Notes under the pieces: generated by a model
What the model saw: the letters and a program-made list of their open reading frames with translations, nothing else
What the model was told of the DNA's origin: nothing
Database searches by the model: none
DNA from: Chitinophagaceae bacterium
Lineage (GTDB): Bacteria > Bacteroidota > Bacteroidia > Chitinophagales > Chitinophagaceae
Length of the DNA: 54,426 nt
Assembly (NCBI GenBank): GCA_024643655.1
Contig: JAHEMM010000009.1
Span: 1 to 54,426 of the forward strand
Reading direction: 5' to 3'
Translations under genes and position numbers: made by a program
In this document: positions 47,564 to 54,426 of the stretch, piece after piece
Position numbering within the stretch: position 1 is the stretch's first letter
Layout: each line of letters begins with the position of its first letter

Positions 47564-48007
47564 TTAATAACGAACACTTATACTGATATTTTTTTTCTCA
47601 TTTGAATTATACTGTACACTTGCTTTTGAAAAGGGCGGAGGGCCAAATGCTCCCATTACATTATTGGAAAAGCCATATCCTTCTTTTGGTAATCCAAAAA
47701 AGTTTTTATTCATTTTGCTATCATCATTTTCATCATGTAAAATTGCTATTGCATAATTTCCGGATAGCAAACCATTAAAAGATACAGAAGTTACATTATC
47801 TGCAATGGAGAGTTTGGCTATTCTAACTGCTTTTTTGGGCTCGTCAGGGTATCCAATTCCGTCTTTATATACACTCACCAGCACATGGCCTTTGTTATTT
47901 CTAAGGTTTGTAATAGTGATGCTAAATTCAGCATCTTTTATCTGGCTATTGGTAGCCGCTGAATTAAGAAATAATAGAATGAGTAATAAATAGCGGAAAA
48001 TATTCAT
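47564..48007 (-). CDS. Exported DUF2141 protein
   Basis: 147 residues with a signal peptide (ending SAATNSQ). ITITNLRNNKGHVLVSVYKD, YAIAILHDENDDSKMNKNFFGLPKEGYGFSNN and GPPPFSKASVQYN match DUF2141 very well. Function unknown; probably the first gene of a two-gene unit with 46878. Confidence 0.88.
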   Translation of the reverse strand: MNIFRYLLLILLFLNSAATNSQIKDAEFSITITNLRNNKGHVLVSVYKDGIGYPDEPKKAVRIAKLSIADNVTSVSFNGLLSGNYAIAILHDENDDSKMNKNFFGLPKEGYGFSNNVMGAFGPPPFSKASVQYNSNEKKNISISVRY

Positions 48008-48463
48008 AAGAAAATAACAAATAAACTAAAACATTGTTTATCAGAACGGTTTTTATAAAAAATGGTTGCCCTCAAATTTAAAAAAACAGATAGAAGTTGT
48101 GACGAATACGTTTTTGTAATAAGGTTAAAGATTGATTACAATAGCTAAACTTAATTCAACTTTATCAAAATCTAATTTTATTTCTCTTCTGAACTATAAT
48201 ATTTTATTTCTTCGCTTTTTATGAAAAATAAAAAAGAATTGTTATTCCAAAAAGTTTGTCCGATTCCCTCTTTGTAAAATCTAAAAAGTATAGCTCGGTA
48301 TAAGTAGTAGGCACTCAATATGATAATCGAAGTCCAAAAAACTTTAGTATCTATTTTCTTAGAGATTATCATATAAATCAAAATTTTCGCAAACGTTTCT
48401 GGTATTGCCGAAGGTGTGGCATTTAAGCACTTGTGATTAGAAAAACCATAGATCGCTTCAACC
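48008..48463. other. Intergenic stretch with one small frame
   Basis: Between the DUF2141 gene and the GNAT gene. Apart from the 64-codon frame at 48178-48372 I see nothing; there is no clear copy of the E-type element downstream of the GNAT gene, so the cassette-like array seems to end here. Confidence 0.5.
48178..48372 (-). CDS. Possible small membrane protein (64 aa)
   Basis: From ATG 48372 (a TTG at 48381 is the only alternative): MIISKKIDTKVFWTSIIILSAYYLYRAILF has one hydrophobic helix, then a polar tail ending KSEEIKYYSSEEK. No family recognised. Composition is credible for a real protein. Confidence 0.45.
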   Translation of the reverse strand: MIISKKIDTKVFWTSIIILSAYYLYRAILFRFYKEGIGQTFWNNNSFLFFIKSEEIKYYSSEEK

Positions 48464-49102
48464 TTACTTGGTTTTTGGATCGAGACGCATACACCACATA
48501 ACGGGGCAGCCAGGAACTGGCACCACTTCTTTCTCCATCACAAAACCCCTGCGTTCATAAAGGGCACGGGTGTTTGGTCCAAAAGTTATAAACCATCCAG
48601 GAGCAGTTCCGTTATTAATTAGCCGCACCGATTCATCTGCAAGCGCAGCACCCACTCCTTTACCCCGAAATTGAGGTAGTACTCCGATCCAGGCCATATG
48701 CCAAAAAGATTCTTTAGGTTCAGCTTTCTCAATAACTCCTGCTACCTTAGGAAATTTTATGGCACGACTATTAGTCATAGCCATTCTCAACACACTGGTA
48801 ATGATTCCGAACATGAACCGAACTTTTCGAAATCCTTTTGGAGGATAACCATCAGGGGGCATGCGAATAGCAACGCCTGCTAATTGTCCATCGATACGAG
48901 CAGTATGAATCTCCCCTTGATCGGCAAATACGTTTATCCATGTACGGAACCATGGTATTGTTGCACGGATTTGTTTCTCTGGTTTAACCCCCTCAAACAT
49001 AAACTTGAAAAGATTCTCGGTCAAAAAACTTTCTGCAAGAATTTTTGCCGCTGTTTCTACTTCGCCCGGGCGAATCCGATCGACTACAACCATTTTTTTC
49101 AT
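48464..49102 (-). CDS. GNAT-family N-acetyltransferase
   Basis: 212 residues. WHMAWIGVLPQFRGKGVGAALADESVRLI (about 134-162) is the acetyl-CoA site (Q/RxxGxG/A), with WFITFGPNTRALYERRGFVMEKEVVPVPGCPVMWCM as the GNAT C-terminal half. Acetylates an unknown amine. Its G+C appears higher than that of nearby genes, a hint of transfer. Leftmost gene of the same-direction accessory series; element E1 lies upstream. Confidence 0.85.
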   Translation of the reverse strand: MKKMVVVDRIRPGEVETAAKILAESFLTENLFKFMFEGVKPEKQIRATIPWFRTWINVFADQGEIHTARIDGQLAGVAIRMPPDGYPPKGFRKVRFMFGIITSVLRMAMTNSRAIKFPKVAGVIEKAEPKESFWHMAWIGVLPQFRGKGVGAALADESVRLINNGTAPGWFITFGPNTRALYERRGFVMEKEVVPVPGCPVMWCMRLDPKTK

Positions 49103-49271
49103 ATTTTTTCATTTTTGTTGAAAGTATAAATACAAATGAATTTGTTGTCTTTATTATTGTTGTATCAGTTTTTTCAATGATCGCTTACGATTGAGTATTT
49201 TCAAAGGCAGGGGATTTATTGCTCGTCAAGCCTGACCCGATATTAAATTTATAATTAATTGTTGATTGTTG

Positions 49272-49362
49272 GGACTAATATTCAGCGGAATTCCGTCAAG
49301 GCGAAACTTACGTAAATTGAACTTCCATCAAGTCACACTTGCACAAAGCCTTATGTTAGATG
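49272..49362 (-). repeat. attC-like element E1
   Basis: About 91 bases between the GNAT gene and the decayed DUF4440 gene. Minus-strand start: ATCTAACATAAGGCTTTGTG (49362 downwards), matching RYYYAAC at its outer end; minus-strand end: CGCTGAATATTAGTCCC. The length is typical of integron attC sites. The right-hand arm closely matches those of E2-E4. Confidence 0.55.
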
Positions 49363-49372
49363 TTGTTTATTT

Positions 49373-49567
49373 TTATTGAGATGCGGTTGGAGTAGAAATA
49401 TTTACTACATTTTTCCAGGAAGCATCACGTTGTTTTTTCCAAATACTTACAGCTTTATCGTTTTGCGTATTTGTATTCCCTGCATAGATTTTTTATGCTA
49501 CCTGCGAATGCTAAATAATGTACGCCATGTCATCATTTTCTGAAACTTCAACACTACGTGGCTGCCA
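49373..49567 (-). pseudogene. Decayed DUF4440-type gene fragment
   Basis: One minus-strand frame of 65 codons reads WQPRSVEVSENDDMAYII, stop, HSQVA, stop, then KIYAGNTNTQNDKAVSIWKK and DASWKNVVNISTPTASQ before the final TAA. The pieces line up in frame with the end of DUF4440 proteins (...VEVSxxGDLAYxxG ... YVTIWKKQxDGSWK...). Two internal stops (TAG, TAA) and the lack of a 5' part show decay. It directly precedes E1. Confidence 0.7.
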
Positions 49568-49589
49568 ACTTATATGAAAGCTATGAATG

Positions 49590-50267
49590 TTAAACTTTCT
49601 TTCCAACTACATGAAATATTTGCCAATGTTTGGGTTTCCTAAGCTCTGGCGGATCGTCACGTTCTTCTTCCCTTATCATCTCTATTGTAAAGCCTTTCAA
49701 TAGCTTTAATACTTCATTGTGTGAGTGGTGAGATCGATTCGGAAGCGATGCCCAAGTATCTCTTTTACCAAAGAACTGACCTGCAAATCTACCTCCGGGA
49801 CGTATTGAGGTTACAATTTTATTCCATAGTTCGTCGAAATGTTGTGGCTCGCAAAAAGGTAAGGCAAAACTAGCGTTTACCAGATCACAAACAGGAAACT
49901 TCATGTCATTGAAGCTTACTTCTGTAGTTGTCAAAAGTGGTTTCATTATTTCGGGAACCCTTGGCCATAAATAGGTAAATGCTTCTGGGTGATTATCGGT
50001 TGCCAGTACCCGCCAGTTTCTGCTAAGCAATTCCAAAGAATCACGTCCTTCTCCAGCAGCTAAATCGATCGCAAATCCATTATTAAATCCTTCAAGTTCA
50101 AATGAATCCAAAGCTGCAATAAGCGTATCTCTTGCCCCTTTCCCAAGAACAGCATTAAAATATCCCGACCAGTCTTCTATTTCCGAAAAGTCTTGAGCAC
50201 CCATGGGTGGTAAGTCTGGCTTCTTTGATTTATCTTTTTCGTGCATAAGTTTTTTATTTTGAGACAC
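49590..50267 (-). CDS. SAM-dependent methyltransferase
   Basis: 225 residues of class I fold: motif I FAIDLAAGEGRDSLELL, motif II VLATDNHPEAF, motif IV DLVNASFALPFC, then RPGGRFAGQFFGKRDTW. It resembles TehB/small-molecule methyltransferases; the substrate is unknown. Start ATG 50267 (MSQNKKLM) or the inner ATG at 50246. Its stop lies 22 bases upstream of the decayed DUF4440 fragment; element E2 is upstream. Confidence 0.85.
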   Translation of the reverse strand: MSQNKKLMHEKDKSKKPDLPPMGAQDFSEIEDWSGYFNAVLGKGARDTLIAALDSFELEGFNNGFAIDLAAGEGRDSLELLSRNWRVLATDNHPEAFTYLWPRVPEIMKPLLTTTEVSFNDMKFPVCDLVNASFALPFCEPQHFDELWNKIVTSIRPGGRFAGQFFGKRDTWASLPNRSHHSHNEVLKLLKGFTIEMIREEERDDPPELRKPKHWQIFHVVGKKV

Positions 50268-50340
50268 ACTTAATCTTTTAATTTTTATGGGAATACAATC
50301 TAAATATTAATTTTTTATTTTTCTAATTATAAATGACATA

Positions 50341-50534
50341 GATCGGCCACAGCTTTGTGCAACCTGGATAATAGATATTCGTATGCTGGAACTGTTGCCA
50401 ATTTTATAATTAAAAGTTCATTCTTATTACTATTACTCAATAGAGTTACGTCAGATGAAACTGTGGCTTAAATATGTGCAAATGCTGATTATTGTCAAGT
50501 TAACCCCGCTTGCACAAAACCCGATGTTGGCTGC
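50341..50534 (-). repeat. attC-like element E2
   Basis: It lies between the GDCCVxC gene (stop 50551) and the methyltransferase. Minus-strand start GCAGCCAACATCGGGTTTTG (50534 downwards) then TGCAAG; end TTGCACAAAGCTGTGGCCGA (50344-50363). The two arms are complementary over GCACAAA and GGC. About 190 bases, longer than E1, so the element may contain inserted DNA. Confidence 0.55.
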
Positions 50535-50550
50535 TTACCCTTCGTCACTA

Positions 50551-50763
50551 CTAGCAACAAGATGTTCCTAATTGTATAGGTGGGCACTTTACTGAACCAT
50601 AACTACAAAAAACACAACAGTCTCCATCTTTGGGTTTAAGCCTTGTCTCACAGTTTACACAGTCGTAAAAAAATTGGCAAGCATTTGTTGGCATTGTCTC
50701 TAGTTGTTTGTGGCCACAAGCCGGGCATGTTATAGTTGATTGAAGTATGATTGTTTTTTCCAT
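50551..50763 (-). CDS. GDCCVxC-domain zinc-ribbon-like protein
   Basis: 70 residues: TCPACGHKQLETMPTNACQFFYDCVNCETRLKPKDGDCCVFCSYGSVKCPP with CPxC, CxxC and the GDCCVxC motif (48-54), and a CC end. The family sits often near mercury or metal resistance genes, some members being selenoproteins; here all are Cys. No mer genes nearby. It follows the cupin-like gene by 51 bases in the same direction and is bounded by E2 on its 3' side. Confidence 0.85.
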   Translation of the reverse strand: MEKTIILQSTITCPACGHKQLETMPTNACQFFYDCVNCETRLKPKDGDCCVFCSYGSVKCPPIQLGTSCC

Positions 50764-50814
50764 TAGTTGTCAATTAATGTCTTTGAAATGGCTTTATAGC
50801 CTTTGCTTTTATAG

Positions 50815-51510
50815 TTATTGTAAGGGTAATTGAAGCAAAATAAACTCAGCTGTATCTTCACTAATGTTTTTAAGGTAGAATGGCTGCATGCTCTTTATCT
50901 CAAAAAAGCTTGCCGGCTTTAGTGTTTGTTTCCGGGATTTTCCACTTTCCTCAATTTTCAAATTAGAAGTATGAAGAGAAACTAAAATGAATGATTCCTT
51001 TTTTTCTTTGAGTTTAAAATCTTTTCCTTTTGACAAATTAAGCCGGTATGCCCTTATCCATGTTGTGTCTATTTCCAATTGGAGATCGGGAATTGCTAAA
51101 GGGTTTTGAACAAAGCCAGTATTGTTAAATAATAACTCCACAGCCATAACTTGAAAGGTGTCTTTGTCAGCGTTCCAGACACGATGAATTTCAATATTTG
51201 GAGCCGCTAAATTTTCAAACATAATTGTGCCTGCTTTAGATTTGCGGGCTGAAGCTACTCCTCCTTGCAGCTGCGACCCTATGGCAGTACTTGTAAGTCG
51301 GATAAATACAGATGGTGTTTGATGAATATGAAATAGTGTTGTGTCACCAGGAGGTATTAAAACATCCAGAATTCTAACAGCTGAATTTTGAAAAACCGGA
51401 TGATGTCGGGGTTCTTCATGTACTGGTACTTGTGCCTGCGAACCAATGAAATTAAATACCATTCCAAGTAAGAAAAAGAATTTGCGGTAATTAATTTTTA
51501 AAATGCTCAT
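50815..51510 (-). CDS. Exported cupin-like protein
   Basis: 231 residues with a signal peptide (FLLGMVFNFIGSQAQ). RHHPVFQNSAVRILDVLIPPGDTTLFHIHQTPSVFIRL (about 36-73) has a cupin 1 metal-binding pattern (H-x-H...), and the C-terminal part a second beta half. Probably a small periplasmic cupin; catalytic identity unknown. It shares one interval with the GDCCVxC gene and lies between E3 and E2. Confidence 0.75.
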   Translation of the reverse strand: MSILKINYRKFFFLLGMVFNFIGSQAQVPVHEEPRHHPVFQNSAVRILDVLIPPGDTTLFHIHQTPSVFIRLTSTAIGSQLQGGVASARKSKAGTIMFENLAAPNIEIHRVWNADKDTFQVMAVELLFNNTGFVQNPLAIPDLQLEIDTTWIRAYRLNLSKGKDFKLKEKKESFILVSLHTSNLKIEESGKSRKQTLKPASFFEIKSMQPFYLKNISEDTAEFILLQLPLQ

Positions 51511-51537
51511 TTGCTATTTTTATTTTAAAGGTTGCAG

Positions 51538-51695
51538 CTAATGTTCAGTGCTTTGCGTTCGGCTGGGTCCCGATAGTTATCGGGACGTCGATCCCGCACC
51601 TGCATACCGGCAGGCAGACTGAAGCTGAGAAAAATTACTCCTGCCTGGCTCGACGTTGCGTAGGCCCCTGCTAACGCAAAACCCAATGTTGACGG
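51538..51695 (-). repeat. attC-like element E3
   Basis: 158 bases between the DUF418 gene and the cupin-like gene. Minus-strand start CCGTCAACATTGGGTTTTGC (51695 downwards) then GTTAGC; end CGCAAAGCACTGAACATTAG. Inside lies a 90-base block (51575-51664) that reads identical to 53279-53368 in E4, including the CGGGA-CGTCGA-TCCCG palindrome. Confidence 0.6.
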
Positions 51696-51777
51696 TTCGT
51701 AGTTACTTTCATTCATCAATTAAATTTTGTCTGAACTAAGTATACTAAGCAAATCCAGAACTAATGTATTTTAAACT

Positions 51778-53073
51778 TCACTTTCTAAAAGGATGCTTTT
51801 TCAAATAGCTTAGATTTCTCCAAATCCATTCAAGCGGACCAAATTGAAAATATCGCAACCAGATTGGGCTTAAAATTAATTGAACAATCCAAATAGAAAA
51901 CACGATATATAAAAGTTCATGTCGTTGAAGCTTCCCAAATAATCCAAACCCTGCACCGGTAAATAGGAACATTGCAAAAACAGAGTGCATTACATAATTG
52001 GTCAACGCCATTTTGCCAACAGCAGCAAGGCTTTTCTTTAGCCAGTTTAAAATTGGAAATTTACAAAAAAGCATAATTAAAGCGATATGCCCCATGGCAA
52101 CAGGAACCCTCCCTAAGTCGTAGGTTAAATACGATTTAGAAAATCCGATAAATGAAAAGCCGCTATCAATGATTAAGTTGGTTTCATAATAATTTACCAG
52201 CAAGCCAATACTATAACCTATCAAAGCCATGAGCCCATAAAAAAGATATGATTTCTCTGCAGTAAGTATTTTTAGTTTGAATAGAGCAATTCCTAAAAGC
52301 ATCATGCTAAGTACATCCCATAAATCATATCTGTAAGGGAAGTGTTCATTATAGTGCAAATTAAAAGGTGCCAAAAATGCTACCACAGAAAAATATCCTT
52401 TACGCATGTTGGTATTGTATTCTGCAATAGCTTCAGGAGATTTTTCAGCTTCTTTTTTCTCCCACTTTTCACTGGCTTCTTTAAGGTCTTTCGTTAACTC
52501 TTTTCCTTCAGTCTTATACTGTTGTGCTATCGATACTTGTTCTATCAGTTTTACATCGTTTCTATAATCGCTGTAATTCCACAAGGCGCCAGCAGAAAAC
52601 AGAAATACTGATATAAGTATTAATTTTTTTGGCGACATGTTTCTGAAAGAATAAACCAAAAATCCCATCAAAGCATAGTTATATAATATTTCACCATCCC
52701 ATAATAACAGATAGCAATGTATCAATCCAAACACCAACAGCCAGGTTAGTCGTCTGAAATAGATATTTGCTGCGTTAATACCAGCTCCTTTTTTTTCAAG
52801 ACGGTCTAGTAGGATGAACATACCAACGCCAAATAATAAAGAAAACAATGCCCTCATAGTACCTTCAAAAAGCATGTTTGTAGTTATCCAAGTCTTGAGA
52901 TCCCATCCAGTGGCACCGCCCGAAACTGTAGGGTTTTCATAAGCACCCGCAAGTCCCATCCCATTAATATTCATTAATAAAATTCCGAGTAATACTACTC
53001 CTCTCATGATGTCAAGAGATTGAATTCTGTCAGAAAGTTTTAATGCTGAAATTGAGCTGTTAGTTGAGGTCAT
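51778..53073 (-). CDS. DUF418-family membrane protein
   Basis: 431 residues with about ten helices. RIQSLDIMRGVVLLGILLMNINGM at the N-terminus and the C-terminal GKMALTNYVMHSVFAMFLFTGAGFGLFG..ELLYIVFSIWIVQLILSPIWLRYFQFGPLEWIWRNLSY are the DUF418 signature. A charged soluble loop (about 190-225) is inserted in the middle. Function unknown; some members are thought to act in envelope synthesis. Between E4 and E3. Confidence 0.88.
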   Translation of the reverse strand: MTSTNSSISALKLSDRIQSLDIMRGVVLLGILLMNINGMGLAGAYENPTVSGGATGWDLKTWITTNMLFEGTMRALFSLLFGVGMFILLDRLEKKGAGINAANIYFRRLTWLLVFGLIHCYLLLWDGEILYNYALMGFLVYSFRNMSPKKLILISVFLFSAGALWNYSDYRNDVKLIEQVSIAQQYKTEGKELTKDLKEASEKWEKKEAEKSPEAIAEYNTNMRKGYFSVVAFLAPFNLHYNEHFPYRYDLWDVLSMMLLGIALFKLKILTAEKSYLFYGLMALIGYSIGLLVNYYETNLIIDSGFSFIGFSKSYLTYDLGRVPVAMGHIALIMLFCKFPILNWLKKSLAAVGKMALTNYVMHSVFAMFLFTGAGFGLFGKLQRHELLYIVFSIWIVQLILSPIWLRYFQFGPLEWIWRNLSYLKKHPFRK

Positions 53074-53133
53074 ATGTTAGTTTATTGATTAACTTTTAGA
53101 AAATAATAAATTGTTATTAGTCTCGATAGTATG

Positions 53134-53399
53134 ACCGCCAACGTTCAGGGCTAAGCGTTCGGCTGGGTTCCTATAGCTAATGGGAAAAAATGTCCAGCCT
53201 GGAACTGCCGACCAACCTGCCTGCCTGCCGGTGCAATTACTAAAGTACGGAATATATTGTGTTGATGCGTATCTGGAAAGTTATCGGGACGTCGATCCCG
53301 CACCTGCATACCGGCAGGCAGACTGAAGCTGAGAAAAATTACTCCTGCCTGGCTCGACGTTGCGTAGGTCCCAGCTAACGCAAAACCTTATGTTAGTGG
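53134..53399 (-). repeat. attC-like element E4
   Basis: 266 bases 3' of the metallo-beta-lactamase gene, whose TAA stop lies inside the outer arm. Minus-strand start CCACTAACATAAGGTTTTGC (53399 downwards) then GTTAGC; end CGCTTAGCCCTGAACGTTGG (53137-53156) then CGG. It contains the 90-base block shared with E3 and a block (53220-53272) shared with E5, so it looks like a fused or nested element. Confidence 0.6.
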
Positions 53400-54133
53400 T
53401 AGTTTTTTTTCTTTAGTTTCTTTGCCAGCTTTATTGAATGTTTCAGCGAATTAATATTATTCCAGTCGCTATGTGAAATGATAATATACGTTGGATTAAG
53501 ATATTTATTTTGTACATTTTTAAGCGTAGTTTCATATTCTTTCACGTTTGCATCTCCTAAATACCCCAAATTTTCTGCATCAGCACCTTTTATTAAGCAG
53601 CCACCATAAAGTATTTTTTCATTATTAAACCATGCAACAATATTGTCTGATGTATGTCCTTGTCCAGGATAATAAATTTCAAAAGAAAATTGGCCGACAG
53701 TGAAGACTGTATCTTTTGTCATTAAAAATTCAGCTCTTTTTTTATTGTTCTTTTTACTCAACTCATCTGTAAGGACAGTTGTATAAGTTTTAATTCCTTT
53801 TTGCTTGTAATATTCAAGTCCTTCAGTCCTGTCGCTATGCCAATGGGTAGCTATGCACAATTCAACACTTTTATTATGTCTTATTTTGATACTATCAAGT
53901 AATGCTTGAAATTGTGTCGTGTCCCAAGGTGTGTCAAATAATACAACTCCCTGGTTAGTTACAACATACATTCCATTAGCCGGCACTGGATTTCCTTCGT
54001 AAGTACTATATGTTGTATAGATATAAAACTCCCTTGTCAAATGTGAGATTTTAAGCTTTGCTTCTTCTGTCTGTCCAAAAACATTTGTCAGAGAAAAAAT
54101 GTATAAAAGTGTCAGTACGATTCTCCTCGTCAT
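53393..54133 (-). CDS. Subclass B1 metallo-beta-lactamase
   Basis: 246 residues with signal peptide (ending NVFG, then QTEE). All six B1 zinc ligands are visible: H97, H99 and H160 (THWHSD, GQGHTSDN) and D101, C179 (YGGCLIK), H221 (SHSDW). K182 is the usual carboxylate-binding Lys. B1 enzymes hydrolyse penicillins, cephalosporins and carbapenems in the periplasm. Unusual: E104 where a Gly is common (HSDRTEG) and Y191 in LGYLGDAN where N233 of the standard numbering is usual. The TAA stop is inside E4, and E5 lies directly upstream. Confidence 0.85.
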   Translation of the reverse strand: MTRRIVLTLLYIFSLTNVFGQTEEAKLKISHLTREFYIYTTYSTYEGNPVPANGMYVVTNQGVVLFDTPWDTTQFQALLDSIKIRHNKSVELCIATHWHSDRTEGLEYYKQKGIKTYTTVLTDELSKKNNKKRAEFLMTKDTVFTVGQFSFEIYYPGQGHTSDNIVAWFNNEKILYGGCLIKGADAENLGYLGDANVKEYETTLKNVQNKYLNPTYIIISHSDWNNINSLKHSIKLAKKLKKKNYH

Positions 54134-54172
54134 GGGTACTTATTATTTTTGGATGTGTGTGTCGTTTAAATT

Positions 54173-54426
54173 ACCGCCAACATTCAGGGCTTTGTACTGG
54201 CGGGGAAATAGTATTCCATCCAGCCCGCAACTGAAGCCCAACCTGCCTGCCGGTGCAATTACTAAAGTACAGAATATATTGTATTGATGTGTATCCCGAT
54301 ATTAATAGGGACGTCGATCCCGAACCTGCCTGCCGGCAGGCAGGTTGCCGGTGCCGAAGATAACCAGGTCATCTTAGCGGTTCGTGCTGATTAATAGTTA
54401 TACTTAATATTTTTGAAATCGCTTTC
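54173..54426 (-). repeat. attC-like element E5, partial
   Basis: Directly upstream of the metallo-beta-lactamase gene. Minus-strand end is TACAAAGCCCTGAATGTTGG (54175-54194) then CGG, matching E3/E4. It shares 54242-54295 with E4 (two or three mismatches) and holds a 24-bp perfect palindrome (54323-54346, half-site AACCTGCCTGCC) and the GGGACGTCGATCCC motif. Its outer arm is not seen before the window ends. Confidence 0.5.

Noticed and set aside
51525..51719. 64-codon minus-strand frame across E3
   Set aside because: It lies inside the repeated element E3; its translation follows the repeat, not a protein family.
48464..54426. Composite transposon or insertion sequence as explanation of the repeats
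   Set aside because: No transposase frame, no target-site duplication and no common terminal inverted repeats were found. The arms recur between each gene rather than only at two ends.

Overview
The window reads as chromosomal DNA of a Bacteroidota bacterium, most likely in or near the Chitinophagaceae. The basis is AT-rich DNA, several -7 elements of the TAnnTTTG type (one with TTG exactly 19 bases upstream), few Shine-Dalgarno sequences, many lipoboxes, a LytS/LytTR pair, PorT-like and CarboxypepD_reg-type outer-membrane barrels, and GLPGLI/DUF2141/DUF4440-type exported proteins. I cannot name a species from sequence alone.

Layout. 1-6.6 kb: start of an OmpA-like barrel protein, a LytS-LytTR sensor/regulator pair, then exported proteins on the minus strand (a PliI-like lipoprotein, a four-domain beta/gamma-crystallin protein, an Lcl-domain protein, a lipoprotein) and tRNA-Phe(GAA). 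6.8-21 kb: housekeeping and metabolism (recQ, kdsD, manC, PolB-like exonuclease, Rid protein, YjbR, tocopherol-cyclase-like protein, methionine-type aminotransferase, EamA permease), a compact arsR-arsM-arsC set, and asnS. 21-30 kb: a secreted TPR-CHAT protein; a tight four-gene minus-strand operon of stand-alone condensation enzyme, acyl carrier protein, FAAL-type acyl-AMP ligase and exported protein; an orphan ExbD; and a DUF3089 lipoprotein hydrolase. 30-36 kb: an exported NTF2-like protein with PadR and double-PspC genes, gcvT, an SRPBCC protein and a ComB-like phosphatase. 36-48 kb: a SWIM-SNF2 helicase, two paralogous outer-membrane barrel proteins and small exported proteins.

From about 48.4 kb to the window end the character changes. 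The genes become accessory (GNAT, a decayed DUF4440 gene, methyltransferase, GDCCVxC protein, cupin-like protein, DUF418 protein, subclass B1 metallo-beta-lactamase). All point left, singly or in pairs, and are separated by non-coding elements (E1-E5). On the minus strand each complete element opens, just after a gene, with a CYAACATnrGGyTTTGyG-like arm and closes with a roughly complementary arm, most of which contain TGAAyrTTrGC. This is the organisation of an integron-like cassette array without a visible integrase, and it is the main candidate for an unusual system here. The condensation-ACP-FAAL operon is the second.

Limits: all calls come from reading motifs and translations. No database search or covariance model was run.
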